In this document: positions 13,610 to 23,544 of the stretch, one piece after another
How positions within the stretch are numbered: the stretch's first letter is position 1
Layout: every line of letters starts with the position of its first letter
Origin: a virus
Reading direction: 5' to 3' (one strand)
Virus record (IMG/VR): IMGVR_UViG_3300030380_005307
Span: 1 to 58,602 of that record
DNA length: 58,602 nt
The notes under the pieces: model-generated
What the model was told of the DNA's origin: nothing
The model's input: only the letters and a program-made list of their open reading frames with translations
Database searches by the model: none
Position numbers and translations under genes: made by a program

Positions 13610-14835
13610 AATTTAGAAACTACCAAAAGGATATTATATCTAAAGGTATAGATGTTGTTGGAGAGTATGGGTTTGTATATTTAGCTATGGAGGTTAGAAC
13701 AGGAAAGACCCTCACTAGCATGGGAATAGCTCAGGGTATGCAAGTTAAAAGCGTACTATTTATAACTAAAAAAAAAGCTATAAGTTCTATTGTATCTGAC
13801 TACAATTTGTTAAATCCTAGTTTTAAAATTGAAATTATAAACTACGAGAGTCTTCATAAAATAGAACCTAAAATTTATGATCTTGTAATACTAGATGAAG
13901 CTCATGGCATAGGAGCTTTCCCTAAGCCTAGTAAGCGTGCGAAAGATGTAAAATTTATTCTACAAAAGAACGACCCGATGGTTATATTATTGTCTGGTAC
14001 TCCTACTCCAGAATCATATAGTCAGATGTATCATCAAGTGTATGCCATACCTGGGAACCCATTTAGGGAGTACAAGAACTTTTATAGGTTTAGCGATACA
14101 CACGTAAATGTAACTCAGAGAATTATTAACGGCCTTAGTATCCGCGACTACTCCAAGGGTCAGGAAAGTATTATGGATGCCATGCAACCTTTCTTTTTGT
14201 CTTATAGTCAGAAGGAAGCTGGGTTCAAAGTTCGGACAAATGAAAAAGTAATGCACGTTAAGATGACTCCGTTTACTTATAACCTTGCTAATAAACTCAA
14301 GAATGACCTTGTGGTCCAAGGAAAAGATGAGGTGATCTTGGCTGATACCCCTGTAAAACTAATGATGAAACTACACCAGATATACTCAGGTACTGTAAAG
14401 TTTGAGAGTGGATCATCACAGATACTAGACCTAAGTAAGGCTAAGTTTATCCATAAAATTTTTAAAAATAAAAAGATTGGAATATTTTATAAGTTTAAGC
14501 AAGAGCTCCTAGCATTGAAGAAGGTATTCCAGGATAGCATTACCACAGAACTGGATGACTTTGTAAATGGCAATAAAAGTATAGCCCTGCAGATTGTAAG
14601 CGGCAGGGAAGGTATAAGTCTGAAACAAGCTGACTGTTTGGTATACTACAATATTGATTTTAGTGCAACAAGCTATTGGCAGTCACGTGATCGCATGACT
14701 ACCAAAGATAGAATTAATAATAATGTGTACTGGATATTCTCCAAGGGTGGGATTGAGGATCAGATATATAAAGCTGTAATCGGCAAGAAAGATTATACCC
14801 TCAATCACTTTAAAAAAGACTTACTTAGCTTATGA
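13606..14835 (+). CDS. SF2 (SNF2-like) DNA helicase
   Basis: A 409-residue superfamily 2 helicase. Motifs in order are a Q-like RNYQKDII at residue 4, Walker A MEVRTGKT (28-35), DEAH box LVILDEAHG (97-100), LLSGTPTPE (motif III), QIVSGREGISLKQ (motif V) and QSRDRMTTKD (motif VI). The compact architecture matches phage helicases such as those next to VRR-NUC nucleases. It could assist replication restart or recombination. It overlaps the primase and the following glycosyltransferase gene by four bases each, so all three are probably translated together. Confidence 0.9.
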   Translation: MKFRNYQKDIISKGIDVVGEYGFVYLAMEVRTGKTLTSMGIAQGMQVKSVLFITKKKAISSIVSDYNLLNPSFKIEIINYESLHKIEPKIYDLVILDEAHGIGAFPKPSKRAKDVKFILQKNDPMVILLSGTPTPESYSQMYHQVYAIPGNPFREYKNFYRFSDTHVNVTQRIINGLSIRDYSKGQESIMDAMQPFFLSYSQKEAGFKVRTNEKVMHVKMTPFTYNLANKLKNDLVVQGKDEVILADTPVKLMMKLHQIYSGTVKFESGSSQILDLSKAKFIHKIFKNKKIGIFYKFKQELLALKKVFQDSITTELDDFVNGNKSIALQIVSGREGISLKQADCLVYYNIDFSATSYWQSRDRMTTKDRINNNVYWIFSKGGIEDQIYKAVIGKKDYTLNHFKKDLLSL

Positions 14836-15626
14836 TATCAAGACCAATTATAGTTACCTCGTTATTTAATATAGGCAGGGATGTTTGGGATACATATACC
14901 GTATCCTATCACACCTACCTATGGTGGATGAAAAATACATTGTCATTAGATGCCGAGTTTGTTATATACACTGATGAACTATTGTATGACAAAATTATAG
15001 CAATTCGTAAAGAGTTTGATCCAACTATGATTAGCACTAAAATAATCAAGTGTAGTTTGAAGAACATACCGAGTTTTAAAATGTATAATAAGAGGCTTGA
15101 AATGCTAATGTACTCTGAAGACTTTAAGAAGAAAATTGTTCATCAAGTCCCTGAGATGACCAAGCCTTTGTACAATACTATTATATTTAATAAACTTGGA
15201 TTTATTAAAGATGCAAAAGATAATAAATATTTCCCTGGTGACTTTTATATTTGGGCTGACGCTGGTGGCCTTAGAGATGATCTTCAAAATTATAAAAGTA
15301 AGTCATGGCCCAACCTTGAAAAGCTAAATTTGTTGGCGTCAACAAATAAGGTTACCTTTTTTTCTCATCAACCTGATTTTAGTATAACTGATAGTGAGTA
15401 CCATGCTTTGTCTCAGATAAGATATATACAGGGGGGGAGCATCTTCTGCCCACCTGATTGCATTGATGATCTGCACGTTCAATTTAATCGAACTGTAAAC
15501 CAATGTTTAAATAGTGGATACATAGGTAGTGAAGAGAAGATTTTGGATATAACATATCACTCGGATAAGACTAAGTACAACCTAATTACTTGTGACTGGA
15601 GAGAATACTATGATAAATTTTTGTAA
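14832..15626 (+). CDS. HtrL/YibB-like glycosyltransferase
   Basis: The opening IIVTSLFNIGRDVWDTYTVS, then YLWWMKNTLSLDAEFVIYTDE, and FYIWADAGGLRDD near residue 138 match the HtrL/YibB family, proteins with a GT-A-like glycosyltransferase fold. ADAGG occupies the usual metal/sugar-nucleotide position. At 264 residues the length is normal. The substrate is unknown. Encoded inside the replication operon, it might modify a host component or phage DNA or protein early in infection. It overlaps the helicase gene by ATGA. Confidence 0.75.
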   Translation: MISRPIIVTSLFNIGRDVWDTYTVSYHTYLWWMKNTLSLDAEFVIYTDELLYDKIIAIRKEFDPTMISTKIIKCSLKNIPSFKMYNKRLEMLMYSEDFKKKIVHQVPEMTKPLYNTIIFNKLGFIKDAKDNKYFPGDFYIWADAGGLRDDLQNYKSKSWPNLEKLNLLASTNKVTFFSHQPDFSITDSEYHALSQIRYIQGGSIFCPPDCIDDLHVQFNRTVNQCLNSGYIGSEEKILDITYHSDKTKYNLITCDWREYYDKFL

Positions 15627-15632
15627 AATGTC

Positions 15633-15872
15633 ATGACAGAACAGCAGATACAAGCCAAAAAGATTCAGCAACTAGAAGCTCAAGGGTACTACGTCCTAAA
15701 GCTAATTAAGACCAACAAGAATGGAATACCTGATCTAGTAGCACTGCATGTGGGTAGGCCTGCCTTATTTGTGGAGTGCAAAACAAAAAAGGGTAGGGTG
15801 TCAAAACTTCAAGAGTATAGGCTCAAGGAACTAGAGGATCTAGGATTTATATGTGAAATATACAGAGGATAA
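15633..15872 (+). CDS. VRR-NUC domain nuclease (79 aa)
   Basis: A single-domain PD-(D/E)XK nuclease of the VRR-NUC family. KNGIPDLVAL (Asp34), LFVECKTKKGR (Glu48, Lys50) and a Gln at residue 60 form the expected active site. At 79 residues it is the usual phage size. Family members cut branched DNA such as Holliday junctions, so it could resolve recombination intermediates produced by the ERF/exonuclease pair. The ATG lies six bases after the glycosyltransferase stop. Confidence 0.9.
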   Translation: MTEQQIQAKKIQQLEAQGYYVLKLIKTNKNGIPDLVALHVGRPALFVECKTKKGRVSKLQEYRLKELEDLGFICEIYRG

Positions 15873-15897
15873 ATATATTTTTTATAATTTAGTGAGC

Positions 15898-16089
15898 ATG
15901 AATGGTTTGACTCCAATAGAAAACAAAAGAATACAAAATATAAATTTTGTAATGGGCGAACTTCACTCTTCACTTAATAATATATACGAACACTTGATGG
16001 ATAAAGAGTATACCACGCTTAGAGGTGAGGTAAATAATTTAACAAAAAAGCTTCGTAATGTTGGCGAGTCAGTGACCGATGAAGTTTGA
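15898..16089 (+). CDS. Hypothetical helical protein (63 aa)
   Basis: Not recognised. The ATG at 15898 gives 63 residues. A non-ATG start at 15853 overlapping the nuclease gene would add 15. The product is charged and helical (MGELHSSLNNIYEHLMDKEY), possibly a coiled coil. It overlaps the next small gene by 11 bases. Confidence 0.6.
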   Translation: MNGLTPIENKRIQNINFVMGELHSSLNNIYEHLMDKEYTTLRGEVNNLTKKLRNVGESVTDEV

Positions 16090-16165
16090 CCCTAATTATG
16101 ATTTTGTAGGTGCTATCTGCATCACCCTTATAGTGATGTACCTGCTGTTCTTGCTTATCTTTTAG
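16079..16165 (+). CDS. Tiny membrane peptide (28 aa)
   Basis: Encodes MKFDPNYDFVGAICITLIVM followed by YLLFLLIF, so about 18 residues form a membrane segment. It overlaps the preceding gene by 11 bases and the last codons of the convergent 57-aa gene on the other strand by 11 bases. Phages often encode such peptides; the function is unknown. Confidence 0.5.
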   Translation: MKFDPNYDFVGAICITLIVMYLLFLLIF

Positions 16166-16328
16166 GCAAGCGTCGACGTCTCCTTTGTGAAATTAACGAT
16201 GGCCTTTTCTTTTTTGGATGTATTCTTTTTGGTAGAGACCCAGACACTGTCTCCTCCTCCCACCGCGCAGCTATCTCCGGCAGGTTCTTGTACATGTACG
16301 CTCGTTGCGCTTGACTTTTGAATGGCAT
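16155..16328 (-). CDS. Small basic protein, MPFKS family (57 aa)
   Basis: The opening MPFKSQAQRAYMYKNLPEIA matches a small protein very common in tailed phages (MPFKSKAQRRFMFANHPEIAKRW). Its function is unsettled. The C-terminus is strongly basic (KRIHPKKKRPSLISQRRRRR), suggesting DNA or virion association. It is the last gene of the long minus-strand late cluster, starting one base after the stop of the 2404-residue protein. Confidence 0.8.
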   Translation of the reverse strand: MPFKSQAQRAYMYKNLPEIAARWEEETVSGSLPKRIHPKKKRPSLISQRRRRRLPKR

Positions 16329-16329
16329 A

Positions 16330-19300
16330 TTAATTATTAAATCGAGATGATTTTTTCTTATTAAATCTAGATGGCTTTTTCTTATTAAAACGTGATTTTT
16401 GTTTTACCCTTTTTCTTTTCTGTGGAGGTGTATAATTATACATCTCATCCTTTTGTTGTTGTTTTATTTGTCGTTGCGCTCTTTCAATTTCTTTAAGTGC
16501 CTGTCTTTCATCATAGCCTGGAGAGTTAGGACCAAAGGTTACATTCCACAACTCTCTGTCGTACCTCTTCATGTCCGACTCACTGTCGTAGCCTTGCAAC
16601 ATTTCTTTTTTGGCTTTCTGTTTGTCCTTAAGCTCTCTCTTGGCTCTAGAAAGATCTCCATAAATACGATCTAATGTAATCTTTCGCACGTCTTTGTAAA
16701 GAGGTATAAATCCTAGGTTACCAAGGAGTTCCAGGGGCAACCTTATAAACCTCTCCATGTCTTGACGTTCAATCGCTTCAGGTGTTTTCTTTTTGTCTTC
16801 TGTTAACTTTTTTATTAATAACGACCCTGCTCCAAGAGCGGGTCCGTATGCAGCGCCCACTCTTTTTATCAAATCTCCTATGTCATTACCCCTGCCAGAC
16901 GCAGTTTTAGGAAGAGGTGTATACTGTAAAGCGTCTTTAAAAGCATCATACTCACCATCCCTTAAGAAATCAAGTTGAGCTTCATTAAACTCTTCAACAC
17001 CTATATTAATAATTGATTTAGTTGCATTTCCAAAATCCCTACCTAAAAGAAGGGAGGTGAAGGTAGAAGCAAAGGCTTGACCCAACATTTTTTCTGGAGA
17101 CTTCATTCCCTCACCTGGCAATTCATCGTCGTCATCATCGTTTATTATAGATGTCATTCCCTCAGCTAAAAGCTGCCCTAGTATGGTATACAACATCATT
17201 CGGCTTATAACTGCGCCGATCAATCTACCGCCTTGTTTTTTGCTGAGCTCACCTTTGCCTATTAGATTGGCAACACCTGTACGTGCCGTTATATATTCAA
17301 ATATAAGGAACCGAGTCATAAAGTTGTTAAATGAATTAAACGCTCTAAGCAATGCGCTTTGATTTGGTTTAGCCGTACCCTTTAACATACCCATAAAAGC
17401 ATTGTCTGTAGCGCCCGCCATTACTGATTTTTTATCTGCTAAATTTGTAGCTTCATCTAAAGCGGATTGATTAGCCTGTATATAAGTTGAATCATTATCT
17501 GCGATTTTGTCAAAGTCAGGGGACTTACCGGTAATTCTTTTAAATTCATTCTCAAAAGCTCCAAACCACATTGGTCTCATTACGGCTTTATCAGGTGTAG
17601 AAATTAAAAAATCTGCAGCAGCCTCAACGCCCTTCTTCCAGCGCTGACCTGTCTTATTCCACATTTTGAGGATTTCGTTCTGTACGGGCGCAACAGCAGC
17701 ACCGCCTCGTACACCCGCCGCTTGATCAAGTATAGACTTGTCTATAAATCTTCCTGTCAGGCCATCAGCATATATTCGGGTTGTCTGTTTACTGTTTAAG
17801 TTATTTAAAACTTGTGCCCCTTTAGGAGAATTCAACCATCCCATCTTTGATCCGGCTATAAATCCTTTTGGATCTACAATCATTGCAAAGCTAACATTGG
17901 ATACGTATTCAGCAATAAATCTGCCAGTTCCCGCCAATATAGATCGGTATCCCGTTTTTTGTAAATAATTTAAAGCAGCATCGGCAACTGATGATTCGCC
18001 AAACATGTTAACCAATAAATTCTCTGTTGACTCTTCAAAGGCGCTTTCTATTGCATTGAAGACCCTGACGTTATCAAATGTGTATTTGCCTTGTTCTTTT
18101 AAAAGTTTTTTTGTTTGGTTTAGCGTTCCCCTTGCTGTCCTTAATGGAGATGTTAAATGGAAATCAATTAATGTGTTTTTGCTACCTCTTAGTGCTGAAG
18201 CGTAAATGTCAAAGTTCAGAGGCGACACATCTCCAGTCCTTTCAATCAAGGTCTTTGCTTTGGTGGATGGTTTTCTGCTAGTATTATAGGCCTCAATAAC
18301 AGTAAGCTGAGACGACTCCAAGGAATTTTTATTACCAGGAGGCAGTACGTTAAGGTGTACATAATTGTCTAGAGGATCATATTTTTCTCCTCTGATTAGT
18401 GTGGCGGCAACCTCAGCCTTTTCACCTAGACTATCATTTATGTCTCTTACGGTTTGAATAGATTGTTTTTCAGCCTTATTAAAAGAATCAAATAACGCTT
18501 GATTATCAAACTCGCCTTGGTCATTAGTATACGTATCAAGTATATCCTGAAGCATATCAGAATCGGCTTTTGTATATCGTGTTTTTTGTTCGTTAATTCT
18601 TTCTATAGTGGCTTTTAAAAATTCAGTAACTGGATTAACTTGTTTGCTATCAGGGTTACTCAGATACTCTTCTTGTATCATATAAGCCATTTGTTTATAC
18701 TTCGACTTGGTAAACTTGTTAGGATCACTACCTAAAGATTTACGTACATTAGCTTCAGCCTCATTTATCTTTTCTTGTATAACGTCAAACTCCGCTCTAA
18801 ATTTAGTTACAGCTTTTGAAGCCTCTCCAAAAACAGCGTTAAATATATTCTTGGTTTTAAAATCTCCAAAAACTTGGTCAATATAAAATAAAGGATTACG
18901 TCGTACCAATTCTTGAATGCTGTCTTTCCCTGTTATTAAGGCCTTAACCCTAGCATACATTGCACTAAAAGTTAGCGGTTTAGCAGTATTAATCGAAGTG
19001 GCCAAGCCGGAGGCTTTGTTGATTGATTCTAATTTTTCGTTATATCTCTGTATAAGATGAGGCGCATAGCCATTATTAATATTGTCTATTAGTTTTAATA
19101 CATTCTTTAATTCAACATTATCAAATTTATTAATTGCCTCTGTTTGTATTAGTTTTTTAAACTGTTTGGCTAAATCTCTAGCGTATGGTAAAGCCAATTC
19201 AGACACAGAAAAATCAGTTGATTCGTCTATACCCTCCAAAAGTAATTCTCTTTCAGCTTCTAATTCAGCCTCAGTTTTTGGTTCTTTAAGTTGGGGCGGG

Positions 19301-22300
19301 GAAATCTGTGACTTATATTTACGCATTACCTCAAGCTCCCGCTCGTTTATTTCACCGTTATCAAGCATTTTTTTAAGGGTAGCTGCATAATCTAACTTGT
19401 TGTCTGAGTCAAAGACCTTGCTATCTGTATTTGCAAATCTGTCAGCAAGATCAATTGCCATTGACTGCTCCTCATCTAACTGCTTCAATACCTTTTCAAC
19501 CTGTCTTTTTACCTCGGATATTGAGGGAAGAGACAATACCGCTTCGGCTTTGCTAAACGAATCAACTAAAGATATATACTGATCTAATACACTATCGGGT
19601 ATTAAGGTTGGATTAACACTAAACAACTCCAACAACTGAGGCACTATTGAATCAGCCATACCAATTTTAGACTGCGCCGCTTTTTTTGCTTTATTCCTAC
19701 GGGCTTTACTCGCAAAGTTTATTTTTGCTGCATACTCGGCATCAGCAAATACTTTAGCCATATAGTCCACAAATCGGTCTATAGAGGTAGGATTAAACAT
19801 ATTAACCTTAGAAAATCTATTAAGAACGGCGGTAAGTTGAGAGTCAGATATTTTGCCCCCACGTCTCATGTCCTTTATTTGAGAAGTCAACACCTTTTGA
19901 GCTTTAATAAACGAGGCTTTAGCGGTTCTAGCTCCTCGATTCAAAAGTTTTATTTGTGTTGCTATTGCCTGTCTTTGGGTCAGGGTAATCTTAGAGGGAT
20001 CTTTTATGTTTGTAAATAAACGTTCAAAGGTTTTAATAACGGAACTAACCGTTGGCGTTTTCCTTGGGATTTCTTTTCCTTTATTGTCAGTTCTTTTAAG
20101 GCCCTCTCTTACTCTTTGCTCCTGAGATTTTTCTCCTTTTCTCATCCTAACAGCAGCCCCTTTTGATTCTGCTTGAGCGTCAAAAGATGCAGAGACAGCC
20201 GTTCCTTTAAATAAATCTGCTAGACCAGTATTAATAAAATCATCTAAGGTCATTTTATTAATATCTTTTATTTTTAAATCTTTCGTTGTGGTAAACTTTT
20301 CTTTTATGTATTTAAACATAGCGTTCATCCACTCCTTAAACTTAGATCTTTGACTAGCATTTGCTATGGTCTCCCCTTTCGTAGCTAATAATTCTACTAG
20401 AGCTTCTTCCCTTGCAAGTTTTGTGTCACCATATTTTTGTATAGCTTTTGTAAGTTCTGGCGTTCCTTCAACAAGCTTTAACCCTCTCGCAAGAAGCTTA
20501 TCTCCTTTCCTTCCACTATCTTTTGATCTTAAAAAATCTAACCATATATGACCAAACTCATGTATAGGGGTGCCTAAAGATTGTACTTCCGGGTTTAAAT
20601 AAATTTTACCGTCAGTTGTTAGTCCTAGTATTACTCTGCCCTTTGACTCTTTGGTACGGACTCCTGGCTGTGACAATATATTATTAAACTCTTCTATAGT
20701 TGTAGTTACGCTAACGCCAGGAAAAGCAAACTTTAATTTTCCTATAAGAATATCGAGAGGACTCATTTCGGTAGTGACAACATCTCCTTGAAAAGCTTCA
20801 TCATTAGCAACAGTCCCCATGGTCTGAGCTGCCACTTCCTTATCTCCAGGCCTTTTACCGCGAATATTCTTTTTAAAGACTCTGTTAGACTTGGCTTTCC
20901 ATGTAGGGAAAACCTCCATCCCGTTTGTAGGATTTTCTATTAAAGCAATGGGTCTACCCTTAGGTCCCGTCCCATAGTTTTCATGATTAATATCTATAAC
21001 CCCTCCATTTTTTACATCAACACCAACTACAGCAACAACATCTCCTTTATTAGCCTTAAGCATAGAAGGCTCCCCGATAGAATTGTAGAGATTATCTGCC
21101 GTAAACATAGTTTGATTAACTTCACCTCCTTTGTATAATGATTTAATAAAAGGCTTGTTTGCCTTTTTAACCCCCTCACCAGAAATTAAATTGTCAAAAA
21201 TAAACGCTCTTTCTTTTAGAGATAATGTATTTTTATTTTTTTTAGACCTCTGGTTAGCATCACTAACTATAGCATCAAAAAATTGACCTAATGTTGTTAT
21301 ATTATTTCTATTTATAAATGCAAGAACAGCATCAGCTTCAGTACGTTGTTTATCTGGTTTGTTTTCAAACAGCGATTTAACATCGTTCATTGCCTCGGTT
21401 TGATTTTCTTTTGACTGAGAGTTTATTTCAGCAGAGAAAAATCTAAATGAAGCTTCATTTGAATGAACGGCTTCATTGCCCATTTTTATAATAGCCATAG
21501 GTATATGTCCATCTGGTATCTTACCCTCTTTCCATAGCCTATCAAATAGTTCTTTGTTATTTTGGTAGGTCCTAACAGCGTTATCATACTGCCCTTGTGA
21601 CTTGTCTCTTGCAACCCCTGCCCATGCAGCATTTTTATTGTCTCCCTTAACATTAAACAGTAATCCTCCGCTAACCTTCATATCATTCCCTTTCGAGTCT
21701 TTAACTGTGCCCGTGGAAAGCATATCTGATATAGCTGTGATCATAGGAATACCATCGAAATAAGATATAGGCTTAACTAGATCATCGGTGGTTTCATATC
21801 CAAGCTCTGTAAGTTCCTCTTCTGTTATTGTTTCAGGCGTCGTGCTTTCTTTTAAAGGGTTGACGGTAACGGTAGTCTCTCCTTCTGGAGTAGTAAAGTT
21901 TACTTCTTCAGGATCCATTGCGTTCATCTCTTCAGCTATCGCATCTACATCTTCTTCCGTTGACTGAATTATAGCATCTACCTCTACGTCATCTTGCATG
22001 CTAAATCTCGCACGTCCCGCTTCTACCTCTACCTCTTCTTGTAAGGGAGTGGCTTGCAAGTCTTTCATTTGTTGCCTTAGTAAAGAAGCTTTTTCTTTGG
22101 CTGGCTCTGTTTTGTTTCCTTCTAGCTCGTTTAATTCTAACTGAAGATCAGTCAATGCTTCGAGTGTAGGCTTGTTTAAATCTGGGTTAGCTTGTAAAAG
22201 TTCACGCTCCACAGACAACCTTATCACCCTATCGTTTAACTCCTTAGATTTTCCGGAGTAATCATTGTCAATATCTATCTTAGTAGCTTGTATTTGCTCT

Positions 22301-23544
22301 AAAGTAAAATTATTAATTACATTATCAATCTCTTCTACGTCTACTCTCTGACCGTTTATCTTATATTTAGGTTTGCTGAATCTAGCCGAGACTATGTCTT
22401 TTATCCCGCCTGGGGTTTCAGCCAATCCCTCTAAAGCAATCTCAGATATGTCCATCTCCTGACCAATCAGCCCTCTAGCAGTGGCTTCTCCAATTGACCC
22501 GCCAGCCCCCTCTATTAACCCAGCCGCGCCAACGGATTTAATCTTGTCTAATTTACTTGCGGCAGAAAGACTCTTACCACCTTTAGTTAAAAGTTTTGCG
22601 CCTACGCCTCCCGCCAGTTTACCCGTAAACGCATCTATTGTTCCAATAGCAATACCTCTAGTAATCGCCTTGTTTCTTATATTATTAAAGGCTTCCGGAT
22701 CTTCTAAAACAGCTCTGACGTTTTCAGAAGTTAAATCTTTACCTTCAAGTTCTTCTTGTAATAATTCCGAGAATGTAGCGCCCATCTCTAAAGCGGAGCT
22801 TGCCGCTCCAAAAGCAAAAGGTATGGCAGCAGCTGCGCCTGGAAGACCTCCTCCGACTGCTGCTCCGGTACCTATAGTAGCTGCACCGGCTAAAAGAGAG
22901 TCCGTGTTTGTTGCCATAGATGTAAGTGAACTTACAATTAACTCTGGCAATATAGTTAGACCACTTTTACTTAAGCCTTTTACAACACCCCAAAAGCTTT
23001 TACCTTCATCTTCGTAAGCCTTTTGATACTCCTGCATCTCAGCTGATGGGCCGTATATCTGTGTGTTTTTATTTGCCTCTATAAAACTAGCTATATCTTC
23101 TTCCGAAGCCATTGACCCTGCAAGGAGAAGGTCGGATGCGTTTTCTGAAGCAACGCCCTGATAATAACCCGACGCTACACTACGCGCCATGTCATCTACA
23201 AAATCACCTAATCCTGTCTGTGTAACGTTATCAAACCCTCGAAGTATGTCGCCAAAGGTTCCTTCAAAGTAATCTTTTTCAGTGGGCTGCTCTGGAGACT
23301 CTGGTAAAACCGAAGAACCATCCTCCGATACGGAAGCCATAGCGATCGGGTCTTTTTTTTTTACGCCTATTAAGATTTGAAAGTCGTCAATACTATCTTC
23401 ATATCCCTCATCTTGAAAAATAGTAAAAGCATCATTTACTGCTTCCGAATTACTTTGCATTAAACTAATAAACTCTTCAATAGATCCCTCATACCCCTCG
23501 GCACGAAATAAATTATAAGCGTCTTTTAAAGCTTGTTCGTTCAT
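16330..23544 (-). CDS. Giant internal virion protein with HEFGH protease motif (2404 aa)
   Basis: Resembles the very large polyvalent proteins of podoviruses thought to be packed in the virion and ejected with DNA. The N-terminus has two tandem copies of a short repeat (DAYNLFRAEGYEGSIEEFIS and DAFTIFQDEGYEDSIDDFQI). A Gly/Ala-rich, probably membrane-active stretch lies near 215-260. A zinc-protease motif TPIHEFGHIW is at 993-1002 (His995, Glu996, His999), with REEALVELL about 45 residues later supplying a likely third ligand. Further hydrophobic segments lie near 2120-2160. It ends in three RFNKKK-type repeats. Its start overlaps the stop of the next virion gene by one base. Protease activity is inferred from the motif. 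Confidence 0.75.
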   Translation of the reverse strand: MNEQALKDAYNLFRAEGYEGSIEEFISLMQSNSEAVNDAFTIFQDEGYEDSIDDFQILIGVKKKDPIAMASVSEDGSSVLPESPEQPTEKDYFEGTFGDILRGFDNVTQTGLGDFVDDMARSVASGYYQGVASENASDLLLAGSMASEEDIASFIEANKNTQIYGPSAEMQEYQKAYEDEGKSFWGVVKGLSKSGLTILPELIVSSLTSMATNTDSLLAGAATIGTGAAVGGGLPGAAAAIPFAFGAASSALEMGATFSELLQEELEGKDLTSENVRAVLEDPEAFNNIRNKAITRGIAIGTIDAFTGKLAGGVGAKLLTKGGKSLSAASKLDKIKSVGAAGLIEGAGGSIGEATARGLIGQEMDISEIALEGLAETPGGIKDIVSARFSKPKYKINGQRVDVEEIDNVINNFTLEQIQATKIDIDNDYSGKSKELNDRVIRLSVERELLQANPDLNKPTLEALTDLQLELNELEGNKTEPAKEKASLLRQQMKDLQATPLQEEVEVEAGRARFSMQDDVEVDAIIQSTEEDVDAIAEEMNAMDPEEVNFTTPEGETTVTVNPLKESTTPETITEEELTELGYETTDDLVKPISYFDGIPMITAISDMLSTGTVKDSKGNDMKVSGGLLFNVKGDNKNAAWAGVARDKSQGQYDNAVRTYQNNKELFDRLWKEGKIPDGHIPMAIIKMGNEAVHSNEASFRFFSAEINSQSKENQTEAMNDVKSLFENKPDKQRTEADAVLAFINRNNITTLGQFFDAIVSDANQRSKKNKNTLSLKERAFIFDNLISGEGVKKANKPFIKSLYKGGEVNQTMFTADNLYNSIGEPSMLKANKGDVVAVVGVDVKNGGVIDINHENYGTGPKGRPIALIENPTNGMEVFPTWKAKSNRVFKKNIRGKRPGDKEVAAQTMGTVANDEAFQGDVVTTEMSPLDILIGKLKFAFPGVSVTTTIEEFNNILSQPGVRTKESKGRVILGLTTDGKIYLNPEVQSLGTPIHEFGHIWLDFLRSKDSGRKGDKLLARGLKLVEGTPELTKAIQKYGDTKLAREEALVELLATKGETIANASQRSKFKEWMNAMFKYIKEKFTTTKDLKIKDINKMTLDDFINTGLADLFKGTAVSASFDAQAESKGAAVRMRKGEKSQEQRVREGLKRTDNKGKEIPRKTPTVSSVIKTFERLFTNIKDPSKITLTQRQAIATQIKLLNRGARTAKASFIKAQKVLTSQIKDMRRGGKISDSQLTAVLNRFSKVNMFNPTSIDRFVDYMAKVFADAEYAAKINFASKARRNKAKKAAQSKIGMADSIVPQLLELFSVNPTLIPDSVLDQYISLVDSFSKAEAVLSLPSISEVKRQVEKVLKQLDEEQSMAIDLADRFANTDSKVFDSDNKLDYAATLKKMLDNGEINERELEVMRKYKSQISPPQLKEPKTEAELEAERELLLEGIDESTDFSVSELALPYARDLAKQFKKLIQTEAINKFDNVELKNVLKLIDNINNGYAPHLIQRYNEKLESINKASGLATSINTAKPLTFSAMYARVKALITGKDSIQELVRRNPLFYIDQVFGDFKTKNIFNAVFGEASKAVTKFRAEFDVIQEKINEAEANVRKSLGSDPNKFTKSKYKQMAYMIQEEYLSNPDSKQVNPVTEFLKATIERINEQKTRYTKADSDMLQDILDTYTNDQGEFDNQALFDSFNKAEKQSIQTVRDINDSLGEKAEVAATLIRGEKYDPLDNYVHLNVLPPGNKNSLESSQLTVIEAYNTSRKPSTKAKTLIERTGDVSPLNFDIYASALRGSKNTLIDFHLTSPLRTARGTLNQTKKLLKEQGKYTFDNVRVFNAIESAFEESTENLLVNMFGESSVADAALNYLQKTGYRSILAGTGRFIAEYVSNVSFAMIVDPKGFIAGSKMGWLNSPKGAQVLNNLNSKQTTRIYADGLTGRFIDKSILDQAAGVRGGAAVAPVQNEILKMWNKTGQRWKKGVEAAADFLISTPDKAVMRPMWFGAFENEFKRITGKSPDFDKIADNDSTYIQANQSALDEATNLADKKSVMAGATDNAFMGMLKGTAKPNQSALLRAFNSFNNFMTRFLIFEYITARTGVANLIGKGELSKKQGGRLIGAVISRMMLYTILGQLLAEGMTSIINDDDDDELPGEGMKSPEKMLGQAFASTFTSLLLGRDFGNATKSIINIGVEEFNEAQLDFLRDGEYDAFKDALQYTPLPKTASGRGNDIGDLIKRVGAAYGPALGAGSLLIKKLTEDKKKTPEAIERQDMERFIRLPLELLGNLGFIPLYKDVRKITLDRIYGDLSRAKRELKDKQKAKKEMLQGYDSESDMKRYDRELWNVTFGPNSPGYDERQALKEIERAQRQIKQQQKDEMYNYTPPQKRKRVKQKSRFNKKKPSRFNKKKSSRFNN

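Noticed and set aside
22481-23017. 178-residue open frame on the plus strand
   Set aside because: It is a mirror of the 2404-residue virion gene, low in complexity, with no start context or spacing to other plus-strand genes. The same holds for the many plus-strand frames inside 16-57 kb.
16330-23544. N4-like virion RNA polymerase in the giant protein
   Set aside because: None of the T7/N4 polymerase motifs could be seen. The recognisable signature is a zinc-protease motif.
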